Of a DNA stretch of 64,000 nucleotides, positions 1 through 12,291 are shown in pieces. The translations under genes were made by a program, and so were the position numbers. Origin of the DNA: Bradysia coprophila (taxonomy: Eukaryota > Arthropoda > Insecta > Diptera > Sciaridae); the NCBI RefSeq assembly GCF_014529535.1, contig NW_023503372.1, positions 5,312,988-5,376,987 of the forward strand, given 5' to 3'. Positions within the stretch are counted from its first letter, which is position 1; each line of letters opens with the position of its first letter. The notes under the pieces are model-generated. The model did not search any database and was not told the origin of the DNA. It was given only the letters and a program-made list of their open reading frames with translations.

Positions 1-1737
1 ATATCCCGATTTTCTGGCTCTAGGTGCAACTCTTGTCTTTGCTAGTAAGTGCGACTCTAGACTCGTGTTATTGGTTAATCAAATATTGAATCAATAACGT
101 ATTTCAGTGGCATTGGCATTCGGTGCAAAGGAATCGTCGTTCATTAACAACATCTTTACGATTTGTAATCTTGGTGTGGTGTTGTTTGTAGTGGTTGCTG
201 GTAGCATACTGGCCACTCCGAGTAATTGGTCGATTCCGGAAGATCAGGTACCGAAAAATGGTACCGATTTTGGAACGGGAGGATTTGCACCGTATGGTAT
301 CGGTGGTATTATTAGAGGAGCTGCGATTTGTTTCTACGGCTTTATCGGGTTTGTAGAATTTTAAAATTTGTGTAAGACGGGGGAAGCCAGATATAATTTC
401 ATTCTGCAGCTTCGACGTGATAGCCACAGCTGGCGAAGAAACGAAAAACCCTAAAAAGTCCATTCCACTGTCGGTGATTGTTTCACTGTTCGTCATCTTT
501 CTGGCATATTTCTCGATGTCAACGGTGCTGACAATGATGCTGCCGTACTACGACCAAAATGAAAATGCTCCATTGCCGCACGCTTTCAAGAAATTTAATT
601 GGTCAACAGCCGAGTACATCGTTTCGTTTGGTGCCATATTCGGACTATGTGCGAGTTTGATGGGCTCAATGTTTCCACTTCCAAGAGTCATCTATGCAAT
701 GAGTTCGGACGGTCTAATATTTGAGTTCATGGGACGAATTAGTAAGAGATTTAAAACTCCGATGTACGGCACCTTGCTTGCAGGCTTATTGACAGGTTAG
801 TGGATTTATGATGAAATAAAAGATCAAAGATTTGGTGCCGTCTGTAGAGAAGGTCCACATGAAGGGTTTGGAGTGTGGACATCCTTTGTCGATGACCCAA
901 ACCAACGCTCGCACTCTTTTGCATGCTGTTTCTAAGATTCTCTAAAACCGTCTATTTCGACAGGACTGCTGGCTGCAATTTTTAACTTGACACAGCTAGT
1001 CAGCATGATGTCTATAGGTAATTTCATCTAGCACAATACAATTAGCTCAACGGTCTCAGTAATCAATTATCAATTCTAGGTACATTGCTAGCGTACTCAA
1101 TAGTAGCAGCTTGTGTCCTTCTGCTACGGTACTTATAAATTCAAAACATTCTCTATTTCACGATTAACAGCTTCATTTCTTCAGCTTTGAAGTCGACGAC
1201 GATCAACCATCAAATGACGAAAACTCCTGGGTCGGACATCTGTGGAATTCGCACAAACACAAGGCACCCACCCGAGCATCAGCAGCAATAGTGACATGGA
1301 CCGTGACTCTATATTGCATTTGGTGCTTAGTGTTCGGTGTCATTGTAACGCAGTTGGAAGACGAATTGGCCAGTGGATCGTGGTACGCCATACTACTGCT
1401 ATCGATCACGGTCGTTTTGATTGTCGCATCGTTGGTGGTGATCAAGCGACAGCCGATGTCGGCGAAGGAGCTTAGCTTTAGCGTACCATTTGTGCCCTGG
1501 TTGCCGGGTATATCGATTCTGGTCAATTTCTATTTGATGATGATGTTGGACTACATGACATGGGTACGATTTCTCATATGGATTGCTATTGGACTGGTCA
1601 TCTATTTCACATATGGCATTTGGCACAGCAAAGAACGGCCGAAAGTGAAAAATATGGAGGGAAATGAAGTGGATACATCGTCTGTGATAGAAAAACCAGC
1701 AATTGTTGGCGTAAGTAAAGAGAATTTGGTGGCTTAG
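1..1737 (+). CDS. Cationic amino acid transporter (SLC7/CAT, slimfast-like), 5' truncated by window edge
   Basis: Plasma-membrane transporter expected to import arginine, lysine and other cationic amino acids. I read six coding exons: 1-44, 108-348, 410-795, 964-1017, 1080-1128 and 1185-1737 (TAG stop). All junction phases agree, giving 441 visible residues. Support comes from CAT-family blocks: AFGAKESS just after the first intron, CFYGFIGFDVIATAGEE across the 348/410 junction, KNPKKSIP, a run of hydrophobic membrane helices, and GTLLAYSIVA in the short exon 5. The C-terminal half has the extra helices and the PFVPWLPGISILVN block typical of CATs rather than of shorter SLC7 light chains. The donor after exon 2 (GTTTGT) is weak, but it is the only one that restores the GFD motif. 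The N-terminal helices lie outside the window. Flies have several CAT paralogues (slif and relatives), so I give no symbol. Confidence 0.93.
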
Positions 1738-3148
1738 AGTGGATTAATGCAGTGCGGACGTTAAGAAAATACTTCCATTTTAACCTTTGTGATTGTAATC
1801 AAAAATATGTTCTGTACAGCGCGTTATTTTGCAAAATTAAATTTTTTTTCAAAATATTTTTTTCATTTCGTAATTCATTTGTAGCCATTATGTAGACTGA
1901 ACTAATCGATCTTAGGTTGCTCGTTCGCCTGTTGGCTGAAGAATACCAATGCCGAGTTTTCACCGTCATTTCGTAAACTGTATTTTGTACCTGTGGGCAA
2001 GAGAACATTTTATTAATTGAAGTGAAACCACTAATTACTTACAACTAGTTTGACGAACTGCTCCACATAAACCTAGACATTAAACATACATGAAACGGAG
2101 TTGCAACACAAACGGCTACTGAAGAACCCTCATCTCGAAATATTTTGTGATGGTTTAGAAGCTTCATTTTTATCAGTTTTCAACTACAATGGCTCTTGGT
2201 ATCGATTCTCTGAATTGTCAAAACCCAGCCAAAACGAGGACAAGGAGAGTTATTGTCAAATAAAATTGGTAAAATTGGCAAATAATTATCCAAACTCGAC
2301 TAATCTGACGAACTATGAGTATGAATCAATGAATTGTTAGAAGTTGGTTCAGGACCGTAACCCCCCGTCATTTTTATTTTTAACAACGAAAATCCTCTTG
2401 AACTCAATTGGAAAATCCTTTTGAAAATGAAATCCTTAAATTTGTCGAAAATCCTCAAAAATCCTTTAATAAAATCCACAGAACAGAAAATACTGAAAAA
2501 TCAAAGAAAATACATAATTCGAAAAAATAGCTACGTTCCTTGAAAATCTTTGAAAAACCGTAAGATCCTCTGAGGATTTTTGTACAGAAAATCCTTTTGC
2601 ACCCATAATCATCGATCATCTACCGCTCGGTATTTCTCAGATACTAAAAACTCTTGAGCAACAGTAGTTCCAAAGATTCGTACTTCTCGTGACTCTCTAA
2701 GTCTCATAACTCTCCTTGGCTGAAGGTCAATGAAGGTCAGCCACGAGTTTTAAACTCATGAGGAAAACTTTGATGTGCGAATAATTGCTACATGTTCACT
2801 GCTGTTATGGAAACGGTTTTCACGGTTGCATAGCAGACATTATACGAGGCCTGTTTAAGAGGCACCGGTACTTAGCTAAAATTGTAGCCTACATTTGTGT
2901 GCCTCATATTTCATTTTTGATGATATCTTTCTATCAGAATCCTTTTTTCAAAAATGTATGACCATGTCCGACCACGAATGTGTTAGCTTTCAACAGAAAA
3001 TACATTTGGTTGTAGTCGTTTGACCAGCTCTGAGAAAAGTGAGCAGTTTAAGGAAATTTTCATAAACTGCTCAGTTTGGTCAAACTACTGCAACAAAACT
3101 ACTTTTATTTTGAACACCGTTATTGCGGAAGCACCGATGACTCTTAAG
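1738..3148. other. Intergenic spacer, AT-rich, with degenerate repeat
   Basis: No convincing gene. A stretch around 2380-2600 is low-complexity, made of variations on GAAAATCCTT. About 2865-3060 carries a diverged relative of the inverted-repeat element that follows: it has the same order of TTGTAGCC-ACATTT and TTTTTGATGAT blocks. The reading frame at 2101-2340 has no recognisable family. Confidence 0.4.
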
Positions 3149-3536
3149 AGCAATGGACCCTTTGCAAATTTGTAGCCCACATTTAGGCGGGAAAATGTTC
3201 GTTTTTTGATGATTTATCTGAACCAAAATATTTCTTTTTAAATGAAACCATTGAAGTACGCAAAAATGTGTTACTTTGAAAGGAAAAATTGGTTTGCGGG
3301 TGATAACTTATCCCACTTGGAGAAATCTTTGCAGATTGTGTAAATTTATGGAATCTAAACATGTTTCTCCAAGTGAGCTTATGACTCAACCATTTTTCCT
3401 TTAAAAGTAACACATTTTTACGTACTTTAAGGGTTTCATGTTTTCAAAAAAAATATTTTGGTGCAGAGAAATCATCAAAAAACGAACATTTCCCGCCTAA
3501 ATGTAGGCAACAAATTTTCAAAAAGTTCATTGCTCC
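3149..3536. repeat. Long inverted repeat (snap-back element), ~390 bp
   Basis: The left arm, about 3149-3330, is repeated in reverse complement at about 3358-3536, leaving only a ~30-bp loop. Matching blocks include GAGCAATG / CATTGCTC at the ends, TAGCCCACATTTAGGCGGG against CCCGCCTAAATGTAGGC, ACGAACATTTTCCC and CACTTGGAGAAA. Arms differ by scattered substitutions. There is no coding capacity, so it is probably a palindromic non-autonomous DNA element. It lies just downstream of the CENP-C gene's 3' end. Confidence 0.8.
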
Positions 3537-3961
3537 TTATTTAATTTCAACTTATTGGCCATCTCTCCGTTTTAATTTAAGCAACGCAAAAATCTAGTCC
3601 TTCGAATTTTAATCCGATACATCATCTCAATGATAGATTTCAAAAATATGTTCATGCCGCGGAAATTATCACGAAAATGAGAGATATTCAGAAAATCTCT
3701 TTACTGCCTGCCCCATGCGAAAGTTGAACATTACATAGCAGTATCCACCCAGCGACAATGATCGAACTCACAAATGTATTTTTGGCCAACCTTTGGCCAA
3801 AGCCAAGCGAAATTGCGAATTTTTAACATTGTGAAATTCCGATGAATAACGTTTTGGATGTTTCGAAAATTAGGAGTGAAATGTATGAGCAAAGTCAAAA
3901 ATCAGTTTTCCTTGTCTTCAAAGAACCCACTGTCTTGCGTACAAAAACAACAAAAACTCAC

Positions 3962-6900
3962 CACTGTGTAACGACGCAAACGAACCGGTTACCATCTGCT
4001 CGCTTTTGCCATTCGTAAAGATATGAATTGGTCCCGACACAACGTGTATGTGCTGCAAGCGAAATCATTTTTTTTTTATTTTCCATGGCAATACGATCGT
4101 TCGGACGCAAACTCTTACCAAATTCCATGAAATGCGACACGGCCGTTTCACCATTCCCGGTTCCAACGTGAAGTATCCATACGATGGGCCGGTTTCGCCG
4201 GGTATGTGATGAATGACCAGATTGTTCTTAACCGTTTTGTGGAATCCTTGCGTAATTTCTAGTGTCCAGAATGAATCGACAGATTAGCTGGTGAACTTGC
4301 AACGAATTTGGAAAATGTATAATTACCGATTCCATCCAAGTTAGTGATTAGCGGCGGTTCTTTATCCATTGAACCGTTTAGCAACATGGAGAAAACATTT
4401 TCCCCATCACCATTGGCGGATTGAGTAAGACGCTGTCGAAAAAATATTATTTTTTTTAGCATCGAAACTGCTACATTTTGGTAACAGAGAGTCTCACCAT
4501 TTTAGGTTGAACTGTTCTGCCATTCTGTCTTTGCAATGCCGACCGATTCGATGAATTTGCTGATATCGGTACCGCAAACAGAAGATTGCTAGTCGGCATA
4601 CGTCTTTCTCTGGTAGACTGTCTGACGCCTGGAACTAAATAAGTAAATTTTCAGAAATGATTTTCATTAAATTTGCGTTGCCATCAACTTACCGACTTCT
4701 CTGGGCTTCAATGAGTTGTAGAAACAATGACTTTCCCTCTTCCGTTCCCATCTTGACAACTTTCTGCGTTTCGTCGCCATCGATCCATCGATTCTGCTCG
4801 AGAAATTGCCACGTTGATCGTTCGATTGACTCCTTGCGTCCGCAATGGATTGGTGCTTTCGCTTTTGAGACTTTCGGACATTTGGTTTGGGCGTTGAACG
4901 TACTCGTGCCGGAGAATCGTCAATTTCGATTTGAGGCTCGTCACGTTCTTCAGTTGTGTTGTCTTCGGCATCTAAATTTTTCTTTCTTGTTTTTGGTTGA
5001 GACGTTTTCGGCAATGCCGCCTCATTCACATCGCTTTCTGTCACTTCATCTTCGGCATTTGAGCGTTTCTTTTTCCCCTTGCTTTTAGACGCTGCGGCCA
5101 ATTCGGTCCCCGCTACATCATCTACGGTTCCAAGTTTCTTCTTTTTTTGATTTCCTTTAAAGGTGGGCTCCGCTTCGATTCCATCATCTTCTGGCACACC
5201 CTCTTCGGAGTTTTCACGTTTCCTTTTCTCCTTGCCTTTCGATGTTTTGACCAGTTTCGATTCCGTTTCAACAGCTTCCGCCACATCATTTTCGGTATTT
5301 CCACGTCTCTTTCGTTGATTTATTTTAGATGTTGTGGCCGGTTCCGCTTCGATTCCATCCTCGTCCGACACATCATCTTCGGTAGTTCCACGTTTGTTTC
5401 TTTGATTTCTTTTAGATGTTGTGGTCGGTTCCGTTTCAATTCCATACTCTTCCGGCACATCCTCTTCGGCATTTCCGCGTTTCTTTTTCTCCTTGCCCTT
5501 AGATGTTGTGGCCGGTTCCGCTTCGATTCCAACCTCTTCCGGCACATCATCGTCGGCATTTCCACGTTTGTTTCTTCGATTTCTTTTAGATGTTGTGGTC
5601 GGTTCCGTTTCAATTCCATCCTCTCCCGGCACATCCTCTTCGGCATTTCCGCGTTTCTTTTTCTCCTTGCCCTTAGATGTTGTGGCCGGTTCCGCTTCGA
5701 TTTCATCCTCTTCAGCATTTTTACGTTTCTTTTTCTCTTTGCCCTTAGATGTAGTGGCCAGTTCCGGATCAATCACATTGGTTCCCTTCACATCAGCATT
5801 GGTTTTTTTGCCTTTAGATGTTGCGACCAACTTCGTTTTTCTTCCATCGGCTTCAATCACATCATCTTCGACATTGAAGTCTTTCTGTCTTGTCTGTCTT
5901 CCCTTAGGTTTACCTGGCAACACATCTTCAGTCTCATCATCGGTTCCCAACACATCATCTTCATCACGGGTCTTTTTCTCTCTGGCTTTAGATGTTGTTA
6001 TCGTATCCGTATCGCTTCCATTGGCTACGGGCTTTCTTTTGGATTTTGATCGTAACGCCACTTCGTTGCCAGCAGTCTCAATATCTTCCTTCTTCGATCG
6101 AGACTTCGCCGCATCTCGTTGTTGCTTTTTCGTACGAGGCAATTTAATGATGGATGGCTCCTCCGCGATTTGTTCATCGCCATCTGAATCAGAATATTCA
6201 ATCTCCGCAACTTCTTGTTGTGCTGAGTGAGCTGATTCGTTTTTTGTTTTCGTAGACACTTGTGTTCCTGTCCGTTTATTACCTTTATTTGCATGAGAAG
6301 CGTTTCTAGTCTCGTTGCGGACAATCGCTGATGTCGTAGAAAGTTCATCTTCATCCGTTTCCCGATCCTCATCTATTTGTTTCAAGTCTGAGCGTACTGC
6401 TCCTCTTCGCCTTGTTTTCGAAGAGGCCGTACCGGTGTTTTGACTTTTCTTACTTTGTGAACGAGCCTGCCGAACTTTTGATTCCGTTGACGGTTGCTTG
6501 ATATCCGATGAATGGACTTCGCTATCTGAATCGTTAGACATGGAAGGATCAACACCATCTTTATCGTTTGTTGGTTTAACCGTATCTGACCAATCTCCTA
6601 GAATTTCTGCAAGAACTTGCTTGCTGCTATGTTTCGCTGACATATGATTCTGTTGGTCACTACTGTTTGCTTTGGGAAGATTATTCTCCGCATCATCGAC
6701 TTGTTTCTTATTCGCGGTGGCGCTTTGTACATCATTCGTGGATTCTGCAACGTCATCGTTTGATGGGGCATCACTTTTCGCGGGAGCGTGTAGGGATTTT
6801 CGACCACCATCATTCGATTCACTTTCATTCGAAATGGCGCTCTGATTTTGTCCATCACTCGTGGATTCGTCACCATCATCACTTAGTGGACTTAGATATT

Positions 6901-8382
6901 CTGGTTCACAGTCGAAGGTGCGGTTTATAATGTTATTCTGTTCCGTTCCAGACTGTGGCGGTGCCGCACTTTCTTTTGCTTGTGGTTGAGGCTCATCTGT
7001 TGCTTTCGGATCTTGGACCGCCGTCTCGACTATTGCATCACTTCCAGTATTCGTGTCACCTTCGACTGCATTCGATTGAGCTGAAATTGATTTCGCTTTT
7101 GTAAACGTTCCATTATCGCCTGCTGATACCGGATTCAAGACAAAAGACGGCTGCTCAAGTGGTACGACATCCTTTAATATGTCCTCCTCATTGCAAGAGT
7201 CTCCCTTTTTATACAATCTCCGTCGCGACGATGATGAGGAATTCTCCAGCGGTATACTGTTCGTTCGGTTATTAATCGACTCACCGACTTTGATATAACT
7301 TTCAAGCAACGGATTCATCTGAAATGAGATTAGAATGTGAAGTGAACTGTGAAGAAAGCAGACGTCACCGTGAGCCTACCATTGATTTCGGTTTCTTGTT
7401 TCGCTGAGAATTTGACATTTTCGACTGATCATCATCCAGCTCCAATTTAATTGGCTTGACCAGCGGTCGTCTGACCACATCTGGGCGTCGAAAAACTGCT
7501 TCATCTGCATTGTTCGTACCAGCATCCTGTTTTTGTTGGTCTTCGTCAATGGGTGGCCGATTCTGATCAGCATCTTCGGTCACAGCCAATATCCGATTGC
7601 TTGGCGCACGGATTTGCTGCTCTGGTGACTTTGCTGCGTCGGATTCTTCGTCATCGCTAACAATGTGAACAGTCGATGAGACGACCGACGTTGGACTCGG
7701 CATTTTCTTTCGATCACTGGGCTGTTTCGCACGTCGGTCCGCATCACTTGGGAGCCTGGACGTACGCGGCGTACTTATGGGTATTCGGGTCGGTGCCGGC
7801 ACAAACAATTTATTTGGTGAATCGGCAACGTTACGTTGCACATTCATCGTTCCTCTTGGAGATTTATTAGCATCTGTCTGACGAACTGGATATGGGGTAC
7901 TTGTGACGGCTTTATGACCGTCCTGTGGAAGAAAATTGTTAACTGTATCGACATTGCGACATCGCTTGAGATGTTACTTACAGTTGGTTCGGATAAAAAC
8001 TTTGAAAAATCCATACTGTCACTGCTCTTGTCACTTTTAGGCGTAATCGCTTGCACGTTCGGTATCAGTAATTTTAGAGGCTGTGTTACTGGTGCGTCTT
8101 TTACGGAATCGGTTGCTTTTTTGCCATTGGTCGGTTGCTTCTCAATGATGAAGTTGTACAAATTGTTCTGGAACAAAAGTTTATTTCAAACACAAAATGC
8201 AACGCGAATTTCGATCAACGAACCACCGATTGAGCTGGTAATGCACTTCGTCGGTAGAGACCATTTGTTTTGTTTGTAGCGCCTTCGATTCGGTGGGGCA
8301 TTGCTCGCCAACTGTCGCCCAGCTCCAGGGAATCATTTTTGGAATTTTTTTCTTCCTCGATTTCTTTCAAAATCCTAAACAT
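3962..8382 (-). CDS. Cenp-C: CENP-C-like centromere protein (CENP-C motif plus C-terminal cupin), last exon unresolved
   Basis: Inner-kinetochore scaffold expected to bind CENP-A nucleosomes and dimerise through its cupin. Exons (minus strand): 8382-8227, 8167-7982, 7922-7380, 7318-4693, 4628-4498, 4432-4327, 4258-4119 and 4052-3962. All are GT-AG and phase-consistent, giving about 1,326 codons, close to the length I recall for fly CENP-C. The long middle exon is highly charged and disordered (Lys/Glu/Ser/Thr), with tandem repeats. The next exon opens with GVRQSTRERRMPTSNLLF, matching the CENP-C motif pattern R-x-S-x-R-x-R-x-x-P. The last exons read as a beta-sandwich (GETGPSYGYFTLEPG, HIHVVSGPIHIFTNG, TGSFASLHS), which fits a cupin. 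The final exon is uncertain: a good continuation exists at 3776-3860, but I find no AG acceptor for it. The start at 8382 is the best ATG in its exon. Identity rests on domain order, since the N-terminus is not recognisable. Confidence 0.75.
5080..5775 (-). repeat. Coding tandem repeat in CENP-C-like gene, ~88 bp unit
   Basis: At least seven in-frame units of about 29 residues lie in the large exon. Each has the form (E)AEPATTSKGKEKKKRGNAEEDVPE with a variable Asp/Glu-Gly-Ile spacer. Two variants alternate (PATTSKGKEKKKRG and PTTTSKRNRRNKRG), so the underlying period is about 176 bp. Units alternate a basic Lys/Arg block with an acidic block. The open frame seen on the opposite strand here is a by-product of the repeat. 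Confidence 0.85.
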
Positions 8383-9578
8383 GGAAATAGAAAACGAAAC
8401 GATGGTCACTAAATTGTCAGGCGTCCATGTTGTCTATTGTTGTTTGTATGGGCTGTATGAAAACAATAACATTTCGTGTTGAACAATAGAGGAACTATTG
8501 TTGTCAAACGGCTTGATAACGGTACTTTTGTTGTTATGCAGCCCAAACGCAACTTATTCATATTGTACCAGAAATTAAGTCTTTTATGACTGTCGACCTA
8601 CGATACGACGTACAAACAACAATGCGAGTCTATATTATTTGACATTTTTTGCAATTTAGAGAATTTGAACAGGATTTTTGTGGCCCTAAAGACCAGTTGG
8701 ACTGTGCTGAATTTTCAAAGTTTACAAAAATTCGATCACAAATTTTCTATTCCATTGAAGACACCCATTGAAAACTCTCAAACTGAAGCGCCTTGACTTT
8801 CATATTTAATCCACGATATTTTCCCTCCGATTTACTTACACTCTCCAATCTCTATTCTGACTCATTTTCACTGAAATTTGTGGACACTGATCTAATAACT
8901 AAACTTTTAATTAACTAATAAAAATCCGGCTGTGTCCGTTATAAAGAATATACAAATGTCACAGCTTCCTCATCAATAATACACAATGCAATGAAGTTAG
9001 ACACGGGCGTTTTGGAATAACAAAAATGGCGGTTTGTCATTTTGGTAGCAGAAGATAGATGGCAATGATAACGGCGGCAAATCCATATTGGATTCGATTT
9101 TTATTTAGCATCCTTAAAAAGATTAGGAAAATTATCGATCATTTTCAAGTAATTTTACATTTCCATTCTGGATTACGGCATCAATTTTCTTTCCTTTATT
9201 TTATGTCAACGTCAACTCTAACGATAGATAACGATTCACTATTTCACTGAAAGATGTCGCTGCAACAAAGCCAATGTCAACAGAAAAATATTTAATTTTT
9301 TACTTCACGGATTTCAGTCAAATAAAATACCATCGTATAGCGACGACCTCAGGACACCGGAACATTAATCAGTTTTTCAATCGGAGATTAGGATTTGAAA
9401 AAAAAAAACAAAGTTTACAGCCTTGACCCAGGCATGTTTAAAAATGACAGCGCCACCATGCAATCTCTCGAGTGTAACTCTATGGCTATGGTTTCATCAT
9501 AATACTTTTTTAAGATTCTTATCGTCAAGTTGATATAAGGGCGATTTGAAAACTAATTACTGTTCAAGGAGTAAAGAT
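8383..9578. other. Intergenic spacer between CENP-C-like gene and repeats
   Basis: This should hold the 5' UTR and promoter of the minus-strand gene that begins at 8382, but I cannot point to a firm core promoter. At 9250-9292 there is an isolated copy of a GATGTCGCTGCAACAAA terminus, which recurs inverted at ~9870 and direct at ~10370. No supported gene. Confidence 0.4.
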
Positions 9579-9853
9579 TATATATATTATGCATCTGTTG
9601 CCAAGATTGGTATTTTGACGTGTAGGACATTATTGCCCTAGCCGATATGTCTAGAACGATAATCTCGAGCTTATCCCTCTAGGGAGTTTTTGTTTATCTC
9701 GATATATCTGTTCTCGACAGATAAAATATGATATGCACCTATTGCCAGACTGTTATTTTGACGTATAGGCATTATGGCCCACGCCTTCGGCTAGGGCAAT
9801 AATGTCCTACACGTCAAAATACCAATCTTGGCAACAGGTGCATAATATATATT
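9579..9853. mobile_element. Snap-back MITE, 65-bp arms, CCTTCGG core
   Basis: The arm at about 9581-9646 (ATTATGCATCTGTTGCCAAG through TGCCCTAGCCGA) is repeated inverted at about 9788-9853, nearly perfectly. The centre holds a second partial copy around 9730-9790. It shares the TTTTGACG-GT block and the CCTTCGG core with the hairpin at 18824-18923, so the two are one family. No coding sequence. Confidence 0.75.
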
Positions 9854-9868
9854 TCTGTTGACACCCGG

Positions 9869-10387
9869 GTTTGTTGCAGCGACACCTTTTGAAAAATGTC
9901 GAACCGTACTCGTAGAATTGAGAAAAGAGAACTGATACCCTAATCCTTCTCCAGTGCATTGGTTGTAGGGTGTAGGAAACAACAAGGAAAAGTTTTTGAA
10001 AATCGAAAAGATTGTGCAGTAAGTTTTTGTTTCCCCTTAAACTAAGTTAAAATCTCTAATGGGAGAATAGTGCTAGTGCACATAAACTCGATGAAAGTAT
10101 TAAGCAGGTAAGGTCTAATGTCGGCGCGGATAACGTGGGTGGATAATAGTACTTGATTGTATCCAAGTTTTATTTTGCTACTTAAATCATTGCTCGTGTA
10201 TTGTTTGCTATATATTCAGTTTGATGCGTGTGATAGTCGATAACGTTACGAATTCTTGTCTTTAACTAAGACCTGGATCACAAATAGCAGTAACAGTGAT
10301 CTGAAGAGTTATAACGGTATCACTTGTCTTTTCTAAATTCTATAGAGTACGGTTAGCCATTTTTTAAAAGATGTCGCCGCAACAAAC
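9869..10387. mobile_element. Non-autonomous TIR element, ~519 bp
   Basis: The left end TTTGTTGCAGCGACACC, followed by about 55 bp, reappears inverted at the right end as GATGTCGCCGCAACAAAC. The repeat extends through CCGTACTC / GAGTACGG and GATACC / GGTATC, about 72 bp per arm with mismatches. There is no transposase frame inside. A third copy of the terminus sits alone near 9250. Confidence 0.7.
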
Positions 10388-10921
10388 CCTTTGATAATTT
10401 GACGCGACAAGGATTCTTTTTCTTCAACTGCCGCATTTAAATTAAAAACTACGACGAAATATTCAAACACACACAAAAAACGTTGAATTTATTTCTTTTA
10501 ATTTAAATTTAAAATCAGGCTCGATTATGTCGAAATCTTTGTTTTTCTAATGTTTTCGCTTCACTTTTCTTATTTGAATCGCAAATTGTATTGACCATTT
10601 GCTACTCTCTTTCTCCTCGTTTCTTGACATCTGTCACATTTCGTTCAGTGTTACTGGTAGTCGTTTTAACTTTATATGAGTATCATTTGTAACCTTTGGT
10701 TGACGAAATATTTTACCGCTACATGTCGACCCTTTGTTGGCAATCGTAATTTGTGTTTAAATTTCCGGCGCTACTTTCTACCTTGGCTTCAACAATTGGT
10801 GATACGGTTGACAGATGTCGCGTGTAATGAAATCATTTTGACATCGTTTTGACACTTACGTGCCTCCATATATCAGTGTCATCCGCATTTATTTACTTTT
10901 TACGAGAATTTTGTAATAAAA
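10388..10921. promoter_or_regulatory. EMC4 upstream region
   Basis: AT-rich sequence before the EMC4 start codon, expected to hold its promoter and 5' UTR. I see no clear TATA box or initiator and assign no element. Confidence 0.3.
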
Positions 10922-11581
10922 ATGAAAAATTTAGCAGAAGACAAAAAATTCAAATGGTCGTTAAAGCCATCAGCTAGTCTCAGGTAAATTAAATCCTTCA
11001 ACGGAGAGCAGTACCTGAGCACTTCAGTTTTTTTATACAGAAAATCAATGAATGACACTCGGTCTTTCGACTGATTAATTTATGAATTTTTTCCTCGTTT
11101 AATATTCAGAGACAAGTCATCGGAAACAGCGTCACCGCCCGGTTACAATCCATCAATTCATGGTGGAGTGGTGGAAACTGAAGCTACAAATAAAAATTCC
11201 GAACAGACGCATCTCATCATTAAGAAATCGTGGGATGTCGCCATCGGCCCATTGAAACAAATTCCGATGAACCTACTACTGATGTACATGTCCGGTTCAA
11301 CGATTTCGATTTTCCCGATTATGATGATTGGAATGATGTTAATGAAACCGTTATCGGCCATCACAACGACACACACCACATTCAAAACGTTTGAGCAATC
11401 CGGCACCGGAACGATCGGACAGAAAATCGTTTTCGTTTTGGGGCACATTGCATGCGTTGGATTAGCTTTGTACAAGTGTCACAGCATGGGATTGCTGCCG
11501 TCACATGCGTCGGATTGGTTGGCATTTGCTGAACCACAAATAAGGACTGAGTACTCCGGTGGTGGATTGGTTCTTTTGTAG
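10922..11581 (+). CDS. EMC4: ER membrane protein complex subunit 4
   Basis: EMC4 is a subunit of the ER membrane insertase complex, which inserts tail-anchored and multipass membrane proteins. Two exons: 10922-10983 and 11110-11581 (TAG stop), joined in phase 2, encode 177 aa against 183 in human. Conserved blocks: KKFKWSL at the N-terminus, PPGYNP, SWDVAIGPLKQIPMN, a first hydrophobic segment with SGSTISIFPIMM, then VLGHIACVGLALYKC and the diagnostic C-terminus SMGLLPSHASDWLAF ending in SGGGLVLL. The ATG lies in a short exon with an A-rich context, and nothing upstream competes. AATAAA at 11679 is a plausible polyadenylation signal. No anomalies. Confidence 0.97.
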
Positions 11582-11678
11582 AAATGGTTGGTGTCCACTT
11601 GATCATTCTTTTGTTTTGTGGTCCGATTTGGTCGACATTTTTTTTTCCTAATTTAATGTTTTGTTGTGGAATAATAAT

Positions 11679-11684
11679 AATAAA
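11679..11684 (+). terminator. Polyadenylation signal of EMC4
   Basis: AATAAA 98 nt downstream of the EMC4 stop codon, followed by A/T-rich sequence. Confidence 0.6.
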
Positions 11685-11914
11685 AAATATGGAACCCACA
11701 TTCACGAGTCTTTAGCTAGGTCTGTCTGAGTTATGGATTCGATTAACTTTTCACCGACAGCAAAGCAAGCAAACTTCGTTAGTATAGTTACTTCGAATCT
11801 ACTACTTCTATTGGAATTCATAAATTGGAAATTCCAATATGACATTGGACTTATGAAGAGAACAATTATCGAGTCTTCCTTCCGCGTGTGAAATTGTATC
11901 TTCCATCTCCATTC

Positions 11915-12291
11915 ATTCCCGTGAAGTATCGCCAAAGTCAAATCGCCAAGAAAAAATTAAATCGCGAAAGTTTGACGAACCGCCAAGAAAAATCGCCAAA
12001 GTTTGAAGAAACGCCAATTATTTGACTTTTTTTGTCGTTTCTTCTCACTTTGACGAATTTTCTTGGCGTTTCTTCACACTTTGGCGATTTTTTTTGTCGT
12101 TTCTTCACACTTTGTCGATTTTTTTTTGGCGATTTAAAAAGTTCTCAGAAACCCACGAATCGCCAAAAAAAATTGCCAAAGTGTGAAGAACCGCCAAGAA
12201 AAATCGCCAAAGTGTGAAGAAACGACAAAATGTGAAGAAACGCCAATATTTTCTTTTTGGCGATTCGACTTTGGCGATACTTCACGGGAAT
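11915..12291. mobile_element. Foldback-like element with 9-bp target-site duplication
   Basis: A 377-bp palindromic element. The ends are ATTCCCGTGAAGTATCGCC and its exact reverse complement. The arms are built from many short subrepeats of TCGCCAAGAAAAA and TTTGACGAAACGCC in both orientations. It is flanked on both sides by the exact 9-bp direct repeat TCTCCATTC (11906-11914 and 12292-12300). Long terminal repeats made of short subrepeats, plus a 9-bp target duplication, are the hallmark of Foldback elements. No transposase is present. Confidence 0.88.

Noticed and set aside
2101..2340. 79-codon frame
   Set aside because: No family, in repeat-rich spacer; could be a remnant but cannot be supported.
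5147..6230. Long plus-strand open frames (up to 300 codons) opposite the CENP-C-like exon
   Set aside because: They are the antisense reading of the repeated Lys/Glu/Thr-rich coding sequence, show the same ~29-residue periodicity and no domain.
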